A DNA stretch of 64,000 bases from Adineta vaga (GCA_021613535.1 CP075494.1:11842001-11906000), one strand, 5' to 3'. Positions 1 through 14,528 are shown, numbered from the stretch's first letter. Notes: generated by a model not told the origin, from the letters alone. Translations and numbers: made by a program.

Positions 1-313
1 ACAAAAAACAGATTTTTTATCTTTAAGTTAATAGATTGATCAGACATATACAAATAAAAGGAATGCGAGCAAAAGACGATATATACATAAATATGGCCGA
101 AAAAAAAGAGAGAACAAAAGCAAGTCGAACATTTCAAATAGCGTTTGTTAGTTAGTTTTTCAAATAAGATAATGTGGAATTTGTTGATGCCACTGGACGG
201 CATTATCATCAGGAAAGAAAGAAAGAAAGAAAGAAAGAAGAAGAAGAAGAAAAGAAGGAAAATTATCGCACCGGAATAGTTCGTAAAAAACAGATATTAA
301 AAAACAAAACAAG
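1..313. other. 3' flank of the LIM-kinase-like gene
   Basis: No coding sequence is recognised here. The stretch is AT-rich and carries a GAAA/GAA microsatellite at about 213-260. It lies downstream of the minus-strand kinase stop codon at 314-316 and probably holds its 3' UTR. The open frame on the minus strand across this region only runs on from the last kinase exon read in another frame. Confidence 0.5.
213..260. repeat. GAAA/GAA microsatellite
   Basis: Uninterrupted GAAA units pass into GAA units. It lies outside coding sequence, in the 3' flank of the kinase gene. Confidence 0.85.
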
Positions 314-2704
<2,391 letters not shown>

Positions 2705-4917
2705 TGTCTTCGATCATCTATATACATATAAGAAAAACAGTTCTTTGTTTTCATTTTCTCAATTAAAATATTGAAAAATAAATCTACCTATTGTTATCAA
2801 TCCAGTGTGTTTTGTTTAGATATTGAGGTCAGAAATCAAATTGAACTTTTCGCATACATACACACACAGAGAATCTAAAAGGAGACAAAAGAGAACGATG
2901 GCACATTGTATAATACCAAATGAGAAGAATATCTTTAAGCTCTAAATAAACATTCATGTTAAATTCATCGAATACGAAGGCGGAGACTCGACGCGTGTGC
3001 TTATACACGACTTTAATTTTGTCAATAGATGATGTCAATCGATTAGAAGGGAAAATCTCTAATATCATGATAATACAATGAATAGATCTTCACTTTTGTT
3101 TGTTAAATCTCAACACTCCTGTCAGATTTATGGGTATGTGTATGTGTATGTGTGTACAAAAGAAGACAGCTCAGTTGTATATAAGACGAAAAAGAAAATA
3201 GGTCATAGCGAAGAAGAAGAAGAAGAAGAAGAAAAAGAACAGTTACTATCGTCAATTAATGTTGAGATCGATAACAAAGAACAAAAAAAATCGTTTAACA
3301 CATTGTGAAAAAACGAACAAAGTTGATACATCTTAAACCTATTCATACTATGCCAAAAGAAATCTAAAAGAGAATCAAAACATACAACATGTACGAGACG
3401 AGACAAAGAAGAGAAAGAGATAAGATGATGATTACTCATAGGAATGAAATTTCTCGTGTTTATGTGATAAACGAAAAGAAAAGACGAAAAAGAGCAATGA
3501 TGTCAACGTATTATCACCAAGTTTTGCAATTATTTAGATTCAAAAATATGTCTATAGAAAACGACAACTTGCTTTTTATCAATGACTCTTTTTTTTTTCT
3601 CCCTGTGAGATCATTAATCATAAAAATATATTCTTATTCTGTGGCTATTTTTTTCTGTGCTATACTCACGTCTTTTTTTGTGTATACCGATATTACTTCA
3701 AGTAAACTAATCAACTTTTTCTTCAGTCTCATCTAGTAAGCGAGCATGTATTGTTAAAGAACATTACTATCATTTACCTTCACATATTTATCTAGCTTGA
3801 AAATTCTTTTTTTTCAACTGAACAAATACGTAGAAAGAGAAGAAATAGTTTTCATCATTCAAATAAAATAATCTCGAGATTTTCAAGGAACCAACATTTA
3901 CTTACATGCTCACGAGAAATAAAGGACGCTTGACATCAGCCAATCATTGTGAACAAATAGTCATTGAACTATATTCACCACTCATTCATTTTCTATTGGA
4001 TAAGTTGTTCCTTTTTTTGGATGGCGTTAGTTGCCGCATGATCATTTTTTTTCATCGATATATATCAATAAGAAATTGATTATCAAAAAAGAAAAAAAAA
4101 GTGTTTTCATACACATAACATATTCGATTACTCGTATTGATACATCAATTAATCAACAGACCGATAAGTGATGTAATAGTATCGATGAATAGAATACAAA
4201 ACAATGTGTTGATATTTGTTAGAGCCACTTGTCTTGTCTTGTCACATTTGTCTAGAGGTCATAAGCGACGGGATCACTGTTTTTGTCATGCAACTACTTT
4301 GTTTGACTCACTCGAAGTTGTCATGTTTTATTTATTTCTATTATTATGAAATGAAAAACTTAATTAGAGAACACAATGTAGTATAGCATGCGAGAAATTT
4401 ATTAACATTGAATTATATACTACCGTTTCACATAGGGAATAGACAAACATATTCATATTCATCTCATCAATTTATCTATAATGAATAATTATAGAGAAAA
4501 TGTTACAAATTTTCGAGTCATTTACACGAAAATAAATATTATGATTTTATGTCGAAAAATCGTATTTATACAGTTTTGGATCGAAATGTCTTTTCAATAG
4601 TCAAAAAGGATTGTTTGTTAAATAACAACGAGAAATAATCTAATACAAATTATAGAATTTATTTTAATGTTTTTTTCTTTCTCCAATAATAACTCATAAA
4701 TTTTTCCGTAGGAAGCCGTGTATTATCGGACTACATTATAAATATGAAAAACCCAACGTAAAAATACCCAGTGTATGAGAGTATCTAAAAATATATCATG
4801 ATTCATCGTTTATAGCCGAAAGGCATGACGAAATCTTCATAGTATTAATCGTTGAAGTGGTTAAAAATATGCTGATACAATTCTCTTTTTTTCAACTGGG
4901 TTTATTCTTGACTCATC
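2705..4917. other. Intergenic region between divergent kinase and viperin genes
   Basis: About 2.2 kb of AT-rich DNA between two divergent genes. Open frames at 3078-3308 and 3389-3736 are low-complexity (poly-Glu, poly-Phe, Lys/Arg-rich) and match no family I know. I see no RNA gene. The region should contain the promoters of both neighbours. An upstream kinase exon carrying LIM domains could hide here, but I did not find the cysteine/histidine pattern. Confidence 0.5.
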
Positions 4918-4929
4918 GGGAAAATTTCC
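4918..4929 (+). promoter_or_regulatory. NF-kappaB-like site upstream of viperin
   Basis: GGGAAAATTTCC is an extended kappaB/Rel-type half-palindrome. It lies 14 bases before a TATA-like box and about 85 bases before the viperin start codon. Rel-family control would suit an antiviral gene, but in AT-rich DNA such a motif can arise by chance. Confidence 0.35.
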
Positions 4930-4942
4930 AACCATCATTGTC

Positions 4943-4949
4943 TATAAAG
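4943..4949 (+). promoter_or_regulatory. TATA-like box of viperin
   Basis: TATAAAG lies about 64 bases before the viperin ATG at 5013. That spacing would put transcription start near 4973 and leave a short 5' UTR of about 40 bases. No intron acceptor is obvious between the two. Confidence 0.45.
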
Positions 4950-5012
4950 GAAAACTGCAGTTAGACAACAACCTCACGTCTTTTCCGATTCTCTTATTTT
5001 GCAAATCTCAAA

Positions 5013-5978
5013 ATGATACTTTTCAAACTTTTAATTCAAGTAATTCTACGTATGTGGAATACTATTCAGTTCACATTCTTCTCAAAACGACCGATTCCTA
5101 TAAGTGTAAACTATCATCTAACTCGCGCTTGTAATTATCGGTGCAAGTTTTGTTTTCATACCGCTCTTACCAATGATCGTCTTCCAATTGATGAAGCTAA
5201 ACGTGGTATACGTCTACTACAACAAGCTGGCACGAAAAAGATTAATTTTTCTGGAGGTGAACCATTTTTAATCGACCAAGGACGTTTTGTTGGTGAATTA
5301 ACGCGATTTGCTAAAGAAGAATGTCAAATGGCAACAAGCATTGTTTCTAACGGCAGTTTAATATTCGAGAAATGGTTCGAAATGTATTCACAATATTTAG
5401 ATATACTTGCTATATCTTGTGATTCCTTTGATGATGAATGTAATCGCAAAGCTGGCAGAACAAATGGTCATGAAACTCATTCACAAATTGGGCACGTACG
5501 TCGTGTTCGGCATTTATGTGAACAATACAATGTTATTTTTAAAATTAATTCTGTTATACATAAATTCAATTATCAAGAAGATATGACATATGCTATTGAA
5601 GAACTAGAACCAGTACGATGGAAAGTATTTCAATGCTTATTAATTCAAGGAGAAAATATGGGTGGAGAAAATAATTTACGTGATGCTCGTGATTTAGTCA
5701 TTACTGATGAACAATTTCAAGAGTTCTGTCAACGACATCAACATTTAAAATGTTTTGTACCAGAATCAAATTTAGCAATGAGAAATTCATATTTAATCCT
5801 TGATGAAAAGATGCGATTTCTAGATTGTACAAAAGGACGTAAGGATCCTTCACCATCAATTCTTGATATTGGTGTTGAATCAGCATTGAATCGAAGTGGT
5901 TTTGATGAAGAAATGTTCTTTGAACGTGGTGGCCAATATAAATGGACTAAAGATACAGTGGATTTAAATGATTGGTAA
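5013..5978 (+). CDS. RSAD2: Viperin, radical-SAM antiviral enzyme
   Basis: A 321-residue viperin in a single uninterrupted exon. The N-terminus (residues 1-24) is hydrophobic/amphipathic and fits the helix that anchors viperin to the ER and lipid droplets. The radical-SAM cluster motif is Cys40-x3-Cys44-x2-Cys47 (CNYRCKFC), followed by FSGGEP (SAM binding), [33 protein letters not shown] and PESN. The C-terminal RKDPS...LD and final DLNDW match the conserved viperin tail, which recruits the CIA machinery and supports catalysis. Known vertebrate and prokaryotic viperins convert CTP or other nucleotides to 3'-deoxy-3',4'-didehydro nucleotides that terminate viral RNA synthesis. Substrate choice cannot be read here. 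Length is close to the human enzyme (361 aa) minus part of the leader. Nearly all neighbouring genes have several introns, so the intronless state stands out. Confidence 0.97.
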   Translation: MILFKLLIQVILRMWNTIQFTFFSKRPIPISVNYHLTRACNYRCKFCFHTALTNDRLPIDEAKRGIRLLQQAGTKKINFSGGEPFLIDQGRFVGELTRFAKEECQMATSIVSNGSLIFEKWFEMYSQYLDILAISCDSFDDECNRKAGRTNGHETHSQIGHVRRVRHLCEQYNVIFKINSVIHKFNYQEDMTYAIEELEPVRWKVFQCLLIQGENMGGENNLRDARDLVITDEQFQEFCQRHQHLKCFVPESNLAMRNSYLILDEKMRFLDCTKGRKDPSPSILDIGVESALNRSGFDEEMFFERGGQYKWTKDTVDLNDW

Positions 5979-6352
5979 CTTTGCATATTGTTGGTATTCA
6001 AGACAAAAATTTGTCTCATTCAAAATGAACACTAGCTAGAATCTCATACGTATGATTGTTTTGGATTTTGTTTTTTTTCATTGTTAATATATATATATAT
6101 ATAAAGTAGAACTACGCAGTTCAAAAAAATCAAACCTTTAACATATTAATCATTCTCTTGAAACTATTTCTTCTCTCTCTCTCTCTGTAAGTCATTTGAG
6201 TCAGTTAAAAAGTATATTTAATTTGTCAACGATATTAGCATAGTACTACTTCCTGTAAATACAATCTTTAGAAATATCACTCCCCTCTGTTTTATCTTTT
6301 ATTTCGAAGCTTTAGAAATATAGAAATACAAATAGATAACATAGATGAAATT
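5979..6352. other. Convergent 3' intergenic region
   Basis: The short gap between the viperin stop and the CIB-family stop holds a TA repeat near 6089-6103 and a CT run near 6173-6186. No gene is seen. It should contain both polyadenylation regions. Confidence 0.5.
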
Positions 6353-7408
6353 TTATTTTTTAATTCGATGTGTCCGATGTTTGGTTGGCTGTTCTACTGT
6401 ATCACAATGAACGGAGACTGTTGATGTTACATGTCGATCTTCTTTTCCATCACTCAATGGAATAACAAACGATCTAAAATGAAATCAATAGGTTATTTGG
6501 TATGATAAAACTACTTCAGCAATTACTTACGATGGAAAATCTGGTACATTGGAAAGAAAATATTCGAAAATTTCAGCAGTAATTTTTTTCTCATCACGTA
6601 GATCAACTTCGTTAATAACCTAAAACATAATACATGGAAATGAAATTTTTCAATCAATGAACAAACCGCTTCAGCAATCTTTGTTAAATCGTCGTCATTA
6701 AATTTTTCTCCTGATAAACGACGAACAATTTCTTTTATATCATACAAATCAATTGTATTCGGTGTTGCTACTCCTCCATCTAAAATTTTCAAAAATACAT
6801 GATAAAAATAAGGAAGCTTATTGAAATTCTTACTTGGTCGTGGACCTTTATAGATTCCTTCTGAAATATAAAGCAAACGAAATAAATAAGATCAGTTAAA
6901 ATGATTCGATTTTTACGATAAATTTTGAATGCATATGAAACTTTAACAGATTTTGGTGCTCTTTCCGAGAAGACACTCATCATATCTAAGAAATCTTCAT
7001 ATGTTATTGAACCATCTTCTTGAGAAGAGAACACTTCAACAATTCGTTCACGAAATGGATTTTGCTATAGAAAACAATCGAATCTTTTTCTATTCAAAAT
7101 TTCAATTCTCTTACGTAAAGTTCATTGATATTAGCAGCTTGTTTTTTCGATAGACGCCATTTAGATATATCATTGTCTTTATGATTAATTGCTACGAGTT
7201 GATGAAATCTTTCCAAAACTCTAGACACAACAAATGATTACAATTCTATGAAAATGAATTTTTTACTGTGAAATTTCCTGGCGAGTTAAAAATGTTAATG
7301 TCTAATCGAAAAAAGAAAGTTATTTGAATGTTTTTGTAAGATTCGATTGCAATTTACCTGATAATCATCGTAAGCTTTTTCAGAGATATATGAATATGAA
7401 GTACCCAT
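6353..7408 (-). CDS. CIB-family (calcium and integrin-binding) EF-hand protein with degenerate loops
   Basis: A multi-exon gene. The start at 7408 gives MGTSYSYISEKAYDDYQ, whose glycine-2 fits the N-myristoylation site of CIB proteins. Family landmarks follow in order: TLTFLTRQEI, LERFHQLV, NPFRERIVEVFS, EDGSITYEDFLDMMSVFSE, APKSVKVSYAFKIY, then IDLYDIKEIVRRL and a last helix pair ending SNVPDF. CIB proteins bind integrin tails or TMC channels and act in calcium signalling. The third EF-hand loop, normally rich in Asp, is replaced by a longer Gly/Pro stretch (YQGIYKGPRPNGG), and the fourth reads DLRDEKKIT. Both look poor for calcium. A basic tail of about 30 residues (ending HRTHRIKK) extends beyond the usual C-terminus. 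Exon joints were read by eye; the splice after RQEIS is the least certain. Confidence 0.8.
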
Positions 7409-8534
7409 GTTCGTATGCAAATGAAAGGAAGAAGAGATTCATTTTCAAGTATCTGCAAACAATAAAAATGGTTGGTTGTTCTGTATTCTCTAATCATTAG
7501 TGCTGATAATATCAATTTAAAAGCGACACGTAATAAGCTTGAGTTGTTCATTATAGTAATTCAATTTGAAATATAGAACAAATAGTATTAAAACTTCTTT
7601 CACGAAGATAGTTGTCGAATAATGATAGATTTAATAGTATGCATTAATCTAACTGGAATTTGGTCTTCGTAAATATAAGACAGTGCTTTTGATTATCTAG
7701 ATGTTCCATCAATTCATGTTACCGGTGCTGATGTTCCTTTAGCCTATGCAAATGAACTCGAACACCCTTCTATATTAAAACAAGTTTAAAAGAATGGGAC
7801 AAATCATATAAATGAGAGTTATTGAAAGAATACTCTATAGTTATATGTTTTACGCTGTTTGATTAAAAAATGCTATTGTAAAAGTCAGATGGAGAAAATT
7901 TTCATCTTAGAAATCTAATTACAAAGTCATACGCCATTTCTTCATCAAATCCATTCTTTCAACTATGATTATCACTAAAGAATTGAAAGGAATATCTTAT
8001 ACAAACTCGTCGATCAACACAATCATCTTCGGAATGTTCTATGAATTAGATAGTCAATTACGCGTTTCATAAACGAATAGACATTTAAATATATATTACC
8101 TATAATTAAATGAATATTTATCTTCTCTATTATCTTGATTTTTTTGTAGAGTAATGTGTCAACATTTACTGCTAAGTTCTTATGTCACACGCACTCATCG
8201 TTTTCATTCTATTTTGTACTTTGAGCCTAACATCAAAACAAGTTATTATTATTCATAACTGTTTATAAATTCTATCAGCTATTTTATACATCATTTCTTT
8301 AGTCTTTTCTTCTGTGTCAGATGTCGGAAGCAATTAATATTAATAAAGATTAGATTTTAGATAGACATAAGTCACTTATCTGAGAAACTAGCGACATAAA
8401 GAATGAAAATATTTTCTAGCGACATGTGAATGTTGACTGCTATTGGTTAATCAACATTGTCAAAGGTATATGTATGTATATATATAAATTGATTCATCTT
8501 TATGTAAGTTTTTGTTTCATAAACGATTGGGAAA
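7409..8534. other. Intergenic region between divergent CIB and RPB3 genes
   Basis: About 1.1 kb between divergent starts. Apart from the PDHB-like relic described separately at 7679-7789, I see no gene. TA-rich sequence near 8466-8487 lies shortly before the RPB3 start and may be part of its promoter. Confidence 0.5.
7679..7789 (+). pseudogene. Relic of pyruvate dehydrogenase E1-beta C-terminus
   Basis: One frame reads DSAFDYLDVPSIHVTGADVP and continues LAYANELEHPSI before a stop at 7787-7789. This matches the end of the mitochondrial pyruvate dehydrogenase E1 beta subunit, where an AFxFLDAPxxRVTGADVPxPYAxxLE block precedes the C-terminal helix. A stop codon lies directly upstream in the same frame (7676-7678), and no other part of PDHB is visible nearby. 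The final helix (about 15 residues in the family) is missing or replaced by KQV. I read it as a fragment of a decayed or transposed gene copy. A functional single exon belonging to a larger unseen gene is unlikely, because the flanking DNA has no PDHB sequence. Confidence 0.75.
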
Positions 8535-9825
8535 ATGCCGTATGCAAATCAACCAAGTGTTCAAGTGATTGATCTAAACGATGATATTATCAAATTTATT
8601 ATTGAAAATACGGATTTAAGTGTAGCAAATGCTATACGTCGTTGTATGATCGCTGAAACACCAACAATTGCCATTGATTCAGTTCAAATTGATTCCAATA
8701 CAACAGTTCTATTCGATGAATTTCTTGCTCATCGTGTTGGTTTAATTCCATTGTATAGTGAAGAATTAGTTGATAAAATGAATTATCATCGTGATTGTTC
8801 GTGTGAAGGTTTTTGTCCACAATGTTCAGTGGAATTTACACTTGATGTACGCAATCGAGAAGAACAAACAAGAAATGTACGATGAAAATCTATAGAAAAT
8901 AAACATTTTTTTTCTTCCAATTTTCTATTTAGGTTACATCAGCTGATTTAAAAACAAGCAATCCACATTTAGTGCCAGTAACGTCGAAAGCTAGAAATGA
9001 TGATGAAGGACAAGATCATTTTATTGAACGTAAGATATTCGATGATTTTAGAAGAGATATTTGCTAAAGATTAAGCTTTTATTTTGATATTTAGTTAAAA
9101 ATATCTTTGTTTTGAAAATGTAAAGGTTAAATAGTTAAAACTTATAAGGTGTTGAAAATGAGAGGAACATTAAAACAAAGTAGTATTTTATGTTAATAAC
9201 CAATAGATTAAGACATTTTCTTCAAATTAATACAAAGAAATAATGAAAGATAATTTTTATTTTGTTTAGATATTCTTATTGTTAAACTTCGACAAGGCCA
9301 AGAATTACGTTTGAAAGCCCATGCACGAAAGGGTTTTGGTAAAGAACACGCAAAATGGATTCCAACATGTGTAAATTATTCAATAATAACTTTGAAAAGA
9401 AATCTATTTTCTTGTTTTCTTCATACAGGGTGTTTCATTCGAATATGATCCAGACAATTCTCTTCGTCATACGGTTTATCCAGTACCAGAAGAATGGCCA
9501 CATTCAGAACATACTGGTAAATTAGATAGATATGGATTAAAATATAGATGATAATCGAATTTTATTCTGAATATAGAACTATCTGAACATGAACATGAAG
9601 CTCCATTTGATCCAAATAAAGTTCCAAATAAATTCTTTTTCAATGTTGAATCAACTGGTGCACTTAAACCAGAAACTGTAAGTTATTCAATTAGATTTTC
9701 TAACTCAAATAACACATATATTTAAATATTTATTTTAGATCGTTTTGTCTGGTCTTAATGTTCTTAAACAAAAATTGAGTAATTTACAAACATTACTTAA
9801 ACAGGAAACGATTGAAGGACTGTAG
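8535..9825 (+). CDS. POLR2C: DNA-directed RNA polymerase II subunit RPB3
   Basis: A five- or six-exon gene. It starts [17 protein letters not shown], followed by the alpha-motif region [17 protein letters not shown], then [10 protein letters not shown] and the zinc site [10 protein letters not shown]. Later exons give [57 protein letters not shown] and a stop at 9823-9825 after TIEGL. RPB3 pairs with RPB11 as the alpha-like dimer on which RNA polymerase II assembles in the nucleus. Every expected block is present and in order, so the gene looks intact. The intron at about 9032-9269 is unusually long for this locus. Only 176 bases separate the stop from the next gene's start on the same strand. 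Confidence 0.96.
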
Positions 9826-10001
9826 AGAAAGAAAAAAACAATGTTATTGTTGTTCTTTAGAAAAAAAAATAAATGATTCTTGAATCTCTATTCTAGATTA
9901 AATTTATTATTGTTATTTGGAAATATGATGTAGATTTAAATAATCTGATTGATTCATTTTTTTTGAAGCGATGTTGAAATCAGATCGAATCTGATATACA
10001 A

Positions 10002-13000
10002 ATGTCCGAACGAAAATCCAATGGACCATCATCGCCTACTCGTCGATCAACACTGGTCAATGAACATGAACAAAATCATAGAAAAAAACGAGAGAATGTT
10101 AATCAACAACAGGAAAGAACATCATCAAATCCAGGTAGGAAGAAATACAAATTGACTCTGATGTATTTATTGATAGTTTATTGTATGATAAATAGCTAGA
10201 ATAATGGAGAGTGAACTTTAAAAACAGATACTATTCTTTTTATGATATTTCTCAACTTTAGTAATTTGATCATTATACGTAGATCATCTTGATAGTTTCT
10301 ATAACCAATTAGCAAATGACATACGATCTGACTAAAGTATCATTTGATTAGTTCGCCAACGTACTTTCTAACATAATTAGAACATTGAAAGATGAATAAA
10401 AGTTAGTTTGTTGATATCAAACTTTAGTATACCACATGCAACAATGAATACATATACACAATTGCTGTATGTGAAGTTGGTATAGTATAGATAGGTCAGT
10501 TTGAATATATTACATAGAAGGCATCTGACCGGTGTAAGAAAAACGTCATATATAGTTTATGATAAAAAGTCATCAGTTATGATAGACCCTAGAAAATGAT
10601 CATGACATGACCATAACCAAAGTAAAACTTGGTCATGCCGATATGAATTCAAAAGACATCTCGTAATTGATGTACAATAGAATGTGTATGATTTATTTTA
10701 TGTAAGATACGTCGTTTTAGTAATCATTTTGTTGTCTTCTTATTGTAGAAAGTCAAACTACTGTGGTGTTTCGCTCTGATCAGACTCCTTCATCATCATC
10801 ATCGACTCGTAAATCAAATTGTTCAATGTCAGAAACCAATAGATCACGTTCAAAAACCACTTCTACTACAAGTATCACACCAGACGTTGAAAATCCACCA
10901 ACACAATCAACTGGTCTCAATATTCTTCAATCAATTAGAGATGTAACACATCAAGAATTAAATCGTGCTAATCCATTAGGTCTTCTCGGTAAAGAAGTTA
11001 TATCTGCAACAGGAACAACACATTGTCCAGAACCAATACCACCGAAAGAATCTGATGAAAATGTTCTTAGTACTAGTCGTACATCTTCGTCATGTTCATC
11101 CGCATCACCAATCAATGATAATGAACCTCAACAGTTACATTTTCCATTAAATGAAGAAGAAAAAATGCAAATGACACGTCGTCGTTCAACATTGGCAAAT
11201 ATTACTGATCTGACTCTTCCACCATGTCCCGCCGAATATATTCCCTCAGATAATGATCTCAATTTACAACCTCATCTTTTCTCTCAACCATCACCCGGTA
11301 CTATGATTGCTGATTTTATTCCGGATACTATGTCAATTAATGTTTTTGAAGTCTTTATCTATGCTTGGGGTGTATTTGCCTTCTTTTTCGATACAGTTAC
11401 TGATCTTGTCTTAGCACATGCTTATTATCTCGAAGGTGCATATTGGCTGTTTATATTAACATTGATGTGTGTCATTTTACCAAATGTAACTTTATCCGTA
11501 TTTTCACTTGTTTGGTATATGGATAGTAGTCAATTGAAAGCAGCTGCAAATAAAGAAACGAAAACTAATAATGAAACAACACATCAAACGACCTATTGTC
11601 AAACAGATGATGCAGTTGAAAATGAAAATGGACAAGATCAAGTTGATGCTCATCTTTCACGAATAAGACAACAACCACAAATGCCAGAAGCGAAAATCAA
11701 AAAGAATACTTTTCAAATATCAGCTGCAACGATCAAAGGTTTCACATGGATTATTCGAATTATTATATTACTACTTCAACTTGATCTATGTTTAAAGTAT
11801 GTATGAGAATTGAATCTACTGAAATGATGATAGTTTTAATTTAGATATATACGTGGTTTATATTATACATGGAAAGGTTTCCAAAAACGTCATAATCCAA
11901 AATGGGCACGATTCTATTTAACAAAACAAATCTTAATAGATGCTGATATTGCATTATTACGTGTATTCGATTGTTTCATGGATTCAGGTTCTCAAGTGGT
12001 ATTACAATTGTACATTATGTTAAGATTAGGTTCAACATCGATGAAATGTAAAAAATCTTCACTAGATGTTTTCTTTAACTTCATATTATTCATTTGTTTT
12101 TTTTTTGTCTAGTTGATAATCTATTCGCAAAGCAATGTTTATCGATTGTATCTTCACTTGGATCATTAGCTTATGCTTTGAGTGGTTATTCAAGATGTTG
12201 GAGACATATGCAATTAACACATTCACCACATGGTTGGCCAAAAGATAAACCACCTCCACGATTAGTTTCATGGTGGAGTACAATTATTCAATGGGTATGA
12301 ATATTTCGAATTTTTTCTCTTGAAACAAATCCATAATTCTATTGATTTAGTTTTGGTATCTATTTTTAATTACACCACGAGTTTTGGCATTAGCTATGTT
12401 TGCAGCTACATTTCGTTCATGGTTTTGGATTATTCTTGTTGGTCATTGGTTTGGAATGCTTTTTTGGATTCTTCGTTTTGTATGTTTCAACTATTTCTGC
12501 ATTCTACCATAGAATAAAATCTTCTTGCTTTCTTTTAGCGTACGATTTTCTGTATTAGTGATCAAACAAAATATAATCCACGTGAAGCAATTTTTGAAAA
12601 ATGTTACAATCTTGTATGTTCATATATATTTATATTTTGTTATATGGTAATTATTCATTTTTCTAATGAACAATCTCTGTTCAATTCATTCTGATCTTTT
12701 AGAATCTACGTAAAGGTGATACACGTTTGCATTATATTGGTTTTTATACAATTTATTATATTGAAAATATCTCTTTTTCCATTATCTATGCTATTCATTC
12801 TGCCGAAACGAATACAATCTTTAAATATTCACTTGTTACATTTGTTTGTTTGGGCTTTTGGATAGCAATTTTCTTTCAGTTTATCTATTATCGTTTTCTT
12901 CATCCAAGTGATCATGTTCGATTGAATACGAAACATAATCTAGCATCAGTTACACGTATGCGACCATTACCACGTTTTAATCGTTTAAGAAAATCGAAAT

Positions 13001-13821
13001 CATGCGAAGAGATGATTGATACAAATGAACTACAGAATCAAAATGAAAACAATGATCTTGCTGAAACTATATCCTTAGAAATGAATACAAATCCAATTAA
13101 TGAACGATGGTTTAATCGATTTTCAAAAGAAAATCGACAAAAACTTATCTCTCAACAACAAGCAATTGATCAAAAAGTCAAATTAACTAGAGCACAAAAA
13201 CAATTGGTATGTAACAAGGATTTTCCCCCGAAAATCTCATTTCTACGCATACAAGGATTTCTTTTCTAGGAAGAAGCAACCAAACGTCAGCAACATCCAT
13301 CACATAGTGTTCTATCGAAAATATCCAATGGTCTGAAACGGCCGACAACAATTTCATTATCAACATCCATACCTTCAGAGCATTCAGATACTAACAATTT
13401 CACTACGACTGATACGTATTCATCTCATTCAGAAACTCGTCATAGTCGACGTCAACCATTCTTTCATATGACTCGTGTTTCATTAACACGATCTCCACAT
13501 CAAGAATCTTATGCTAAAATGCAACAAGAAGATGAAGAAGAAGAAGAAGAAAATGATGTCGATAAGCCACCATCGATTTCTTACATATCAGATAAACGAA
13601 CATCACAACATCAGCAAACATCAAGAATGTTTAGTATTGATGAAGATACACATTTATCTAATGATAATTATCATTCCATTTCATCCCATATCAATCATGC
13701 AAGTAATGATGATGGAGAAGAAATGATTTTAACAGCTGCTAGACTTACACCATTAATAATATCTTCACCATCGAATGATACGAAATCATTTCTATCAACA
13801 ACAAATACTTCTCGATGTTAA
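10002..13821 (+). CDS. XK-related (XKR) family membrane protein
   Basis: Exon 1 (10002-10134) and exon 2 (from 10749) encode a long polar Ser/Thr-rich N-terminus of about 230 residues. The multi-pass core follows: NVFEVFIYAWGVFAFFFDTV, a LFILTLMCVILPNVTLSVFSL helix segment, IRGLYYTWKGF, and the family-typical IDADIALLRVFDCFMDSGSQ...VVLQLYIMLR. Next come SSLGSLAYALSGYSR, PPRLVSWW, ALAMFAATFRSWFW, YYIENISFSIIYAIHS and LVTFVCLGFW. The C-terminus is another long polar tail ending at 13821. XKR proteins are plasma-membrane proteins, and some (XKR8, XKR4, XKR9, CED-8) scramble phospholipids after caspase cleavage. The long C-tail could hold a caspase site, but I cannot assign one. Orthology within the family is unclear. 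Intron 1 is about 614 bases, the others mostly 50-100. Confidence 0.9.
10135..10748 (+). other. Long first intron of the XKR gene
   Basis: The donor GTAGGA at 10135 and the acceptor ending TTGTAG at 10748 keep the reading frame (codon split G|AA). Nothing gene-like is seen inside. The length is about ten times that of most introns here, so it may carry regulatory sequence. Confidence 0.6.
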
Positions 13822-14528
13822 AGTAAATAAATCTTTTTATTCATTTCTATTAATTATCGTTTATTTCATAGATAATTTTCTTTTCAAGAATATTCTGTTT
13901 AACAGTGAATGAATTTCCTATATCATTTCTCTTTCATTTAATCATATGTGATCATTTTTTCTGGAATCTCGTCTTCATACAGATGCATTATATACATTTT
14001 GTAAGAAATTTACTTTTTCATTTAACTTCGCATCTTAATAATCTATCTACTTTAGTTGTTTATCAATCAAATTGCATCTAGTCACCATTTCTTTTCTTAA
14101 TGGGCGTCACTATTCAAGCAATAAGATATCCTATCATACATCTTAGCAAATAATTGTCTTCTCTCTTTTTTTTTGTGTATAATTTTGTAAATGTGTGTAT
14201 TAGAAGTTGTAGAATTAGTTTTCATATGATAGACATGCTATATTCTCTATGTTTTCCTCTCATCAATATCAATGGAAAGATGAATCGAAACAAAACTTCT
14301 TTTATTTGTGTATTTTACAATAAAAAATACTTCTGAAGTGCGTGTGCTTCTCGTCATTTGATGATGAAAGAAAAAATGGTACTTCTATTTTTAATGATTA
14401 ACTTGAATCTGATCAATATTTTCGAGATTTGTTTTTTCCTTTTTATAATTTTATTAAAGATTAAAATAGAATAGTAGTCACTTTAATGTTTGCTGTAAGA
14501 TAAAAAATAAAGTAGAGTAAAAGGAGTT
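13822..14528. other. Convergent intergenic region, XKR / tektin-2
   Basis: AT-rich 3' flanks of two convergent genes. No coding or RNA gene is seen. The 60-residue open frame at 14154-14336 is not supported by any family resemblance. Confidence 0.5.

Noticed and set aside
3389-3736. 115-codon plus-strand open frame
   Set aside because: It is rich in Lys/Arg then Phe/Ile, with no family resemblance and no splice context. It is likely chance in AT-rich DNA.
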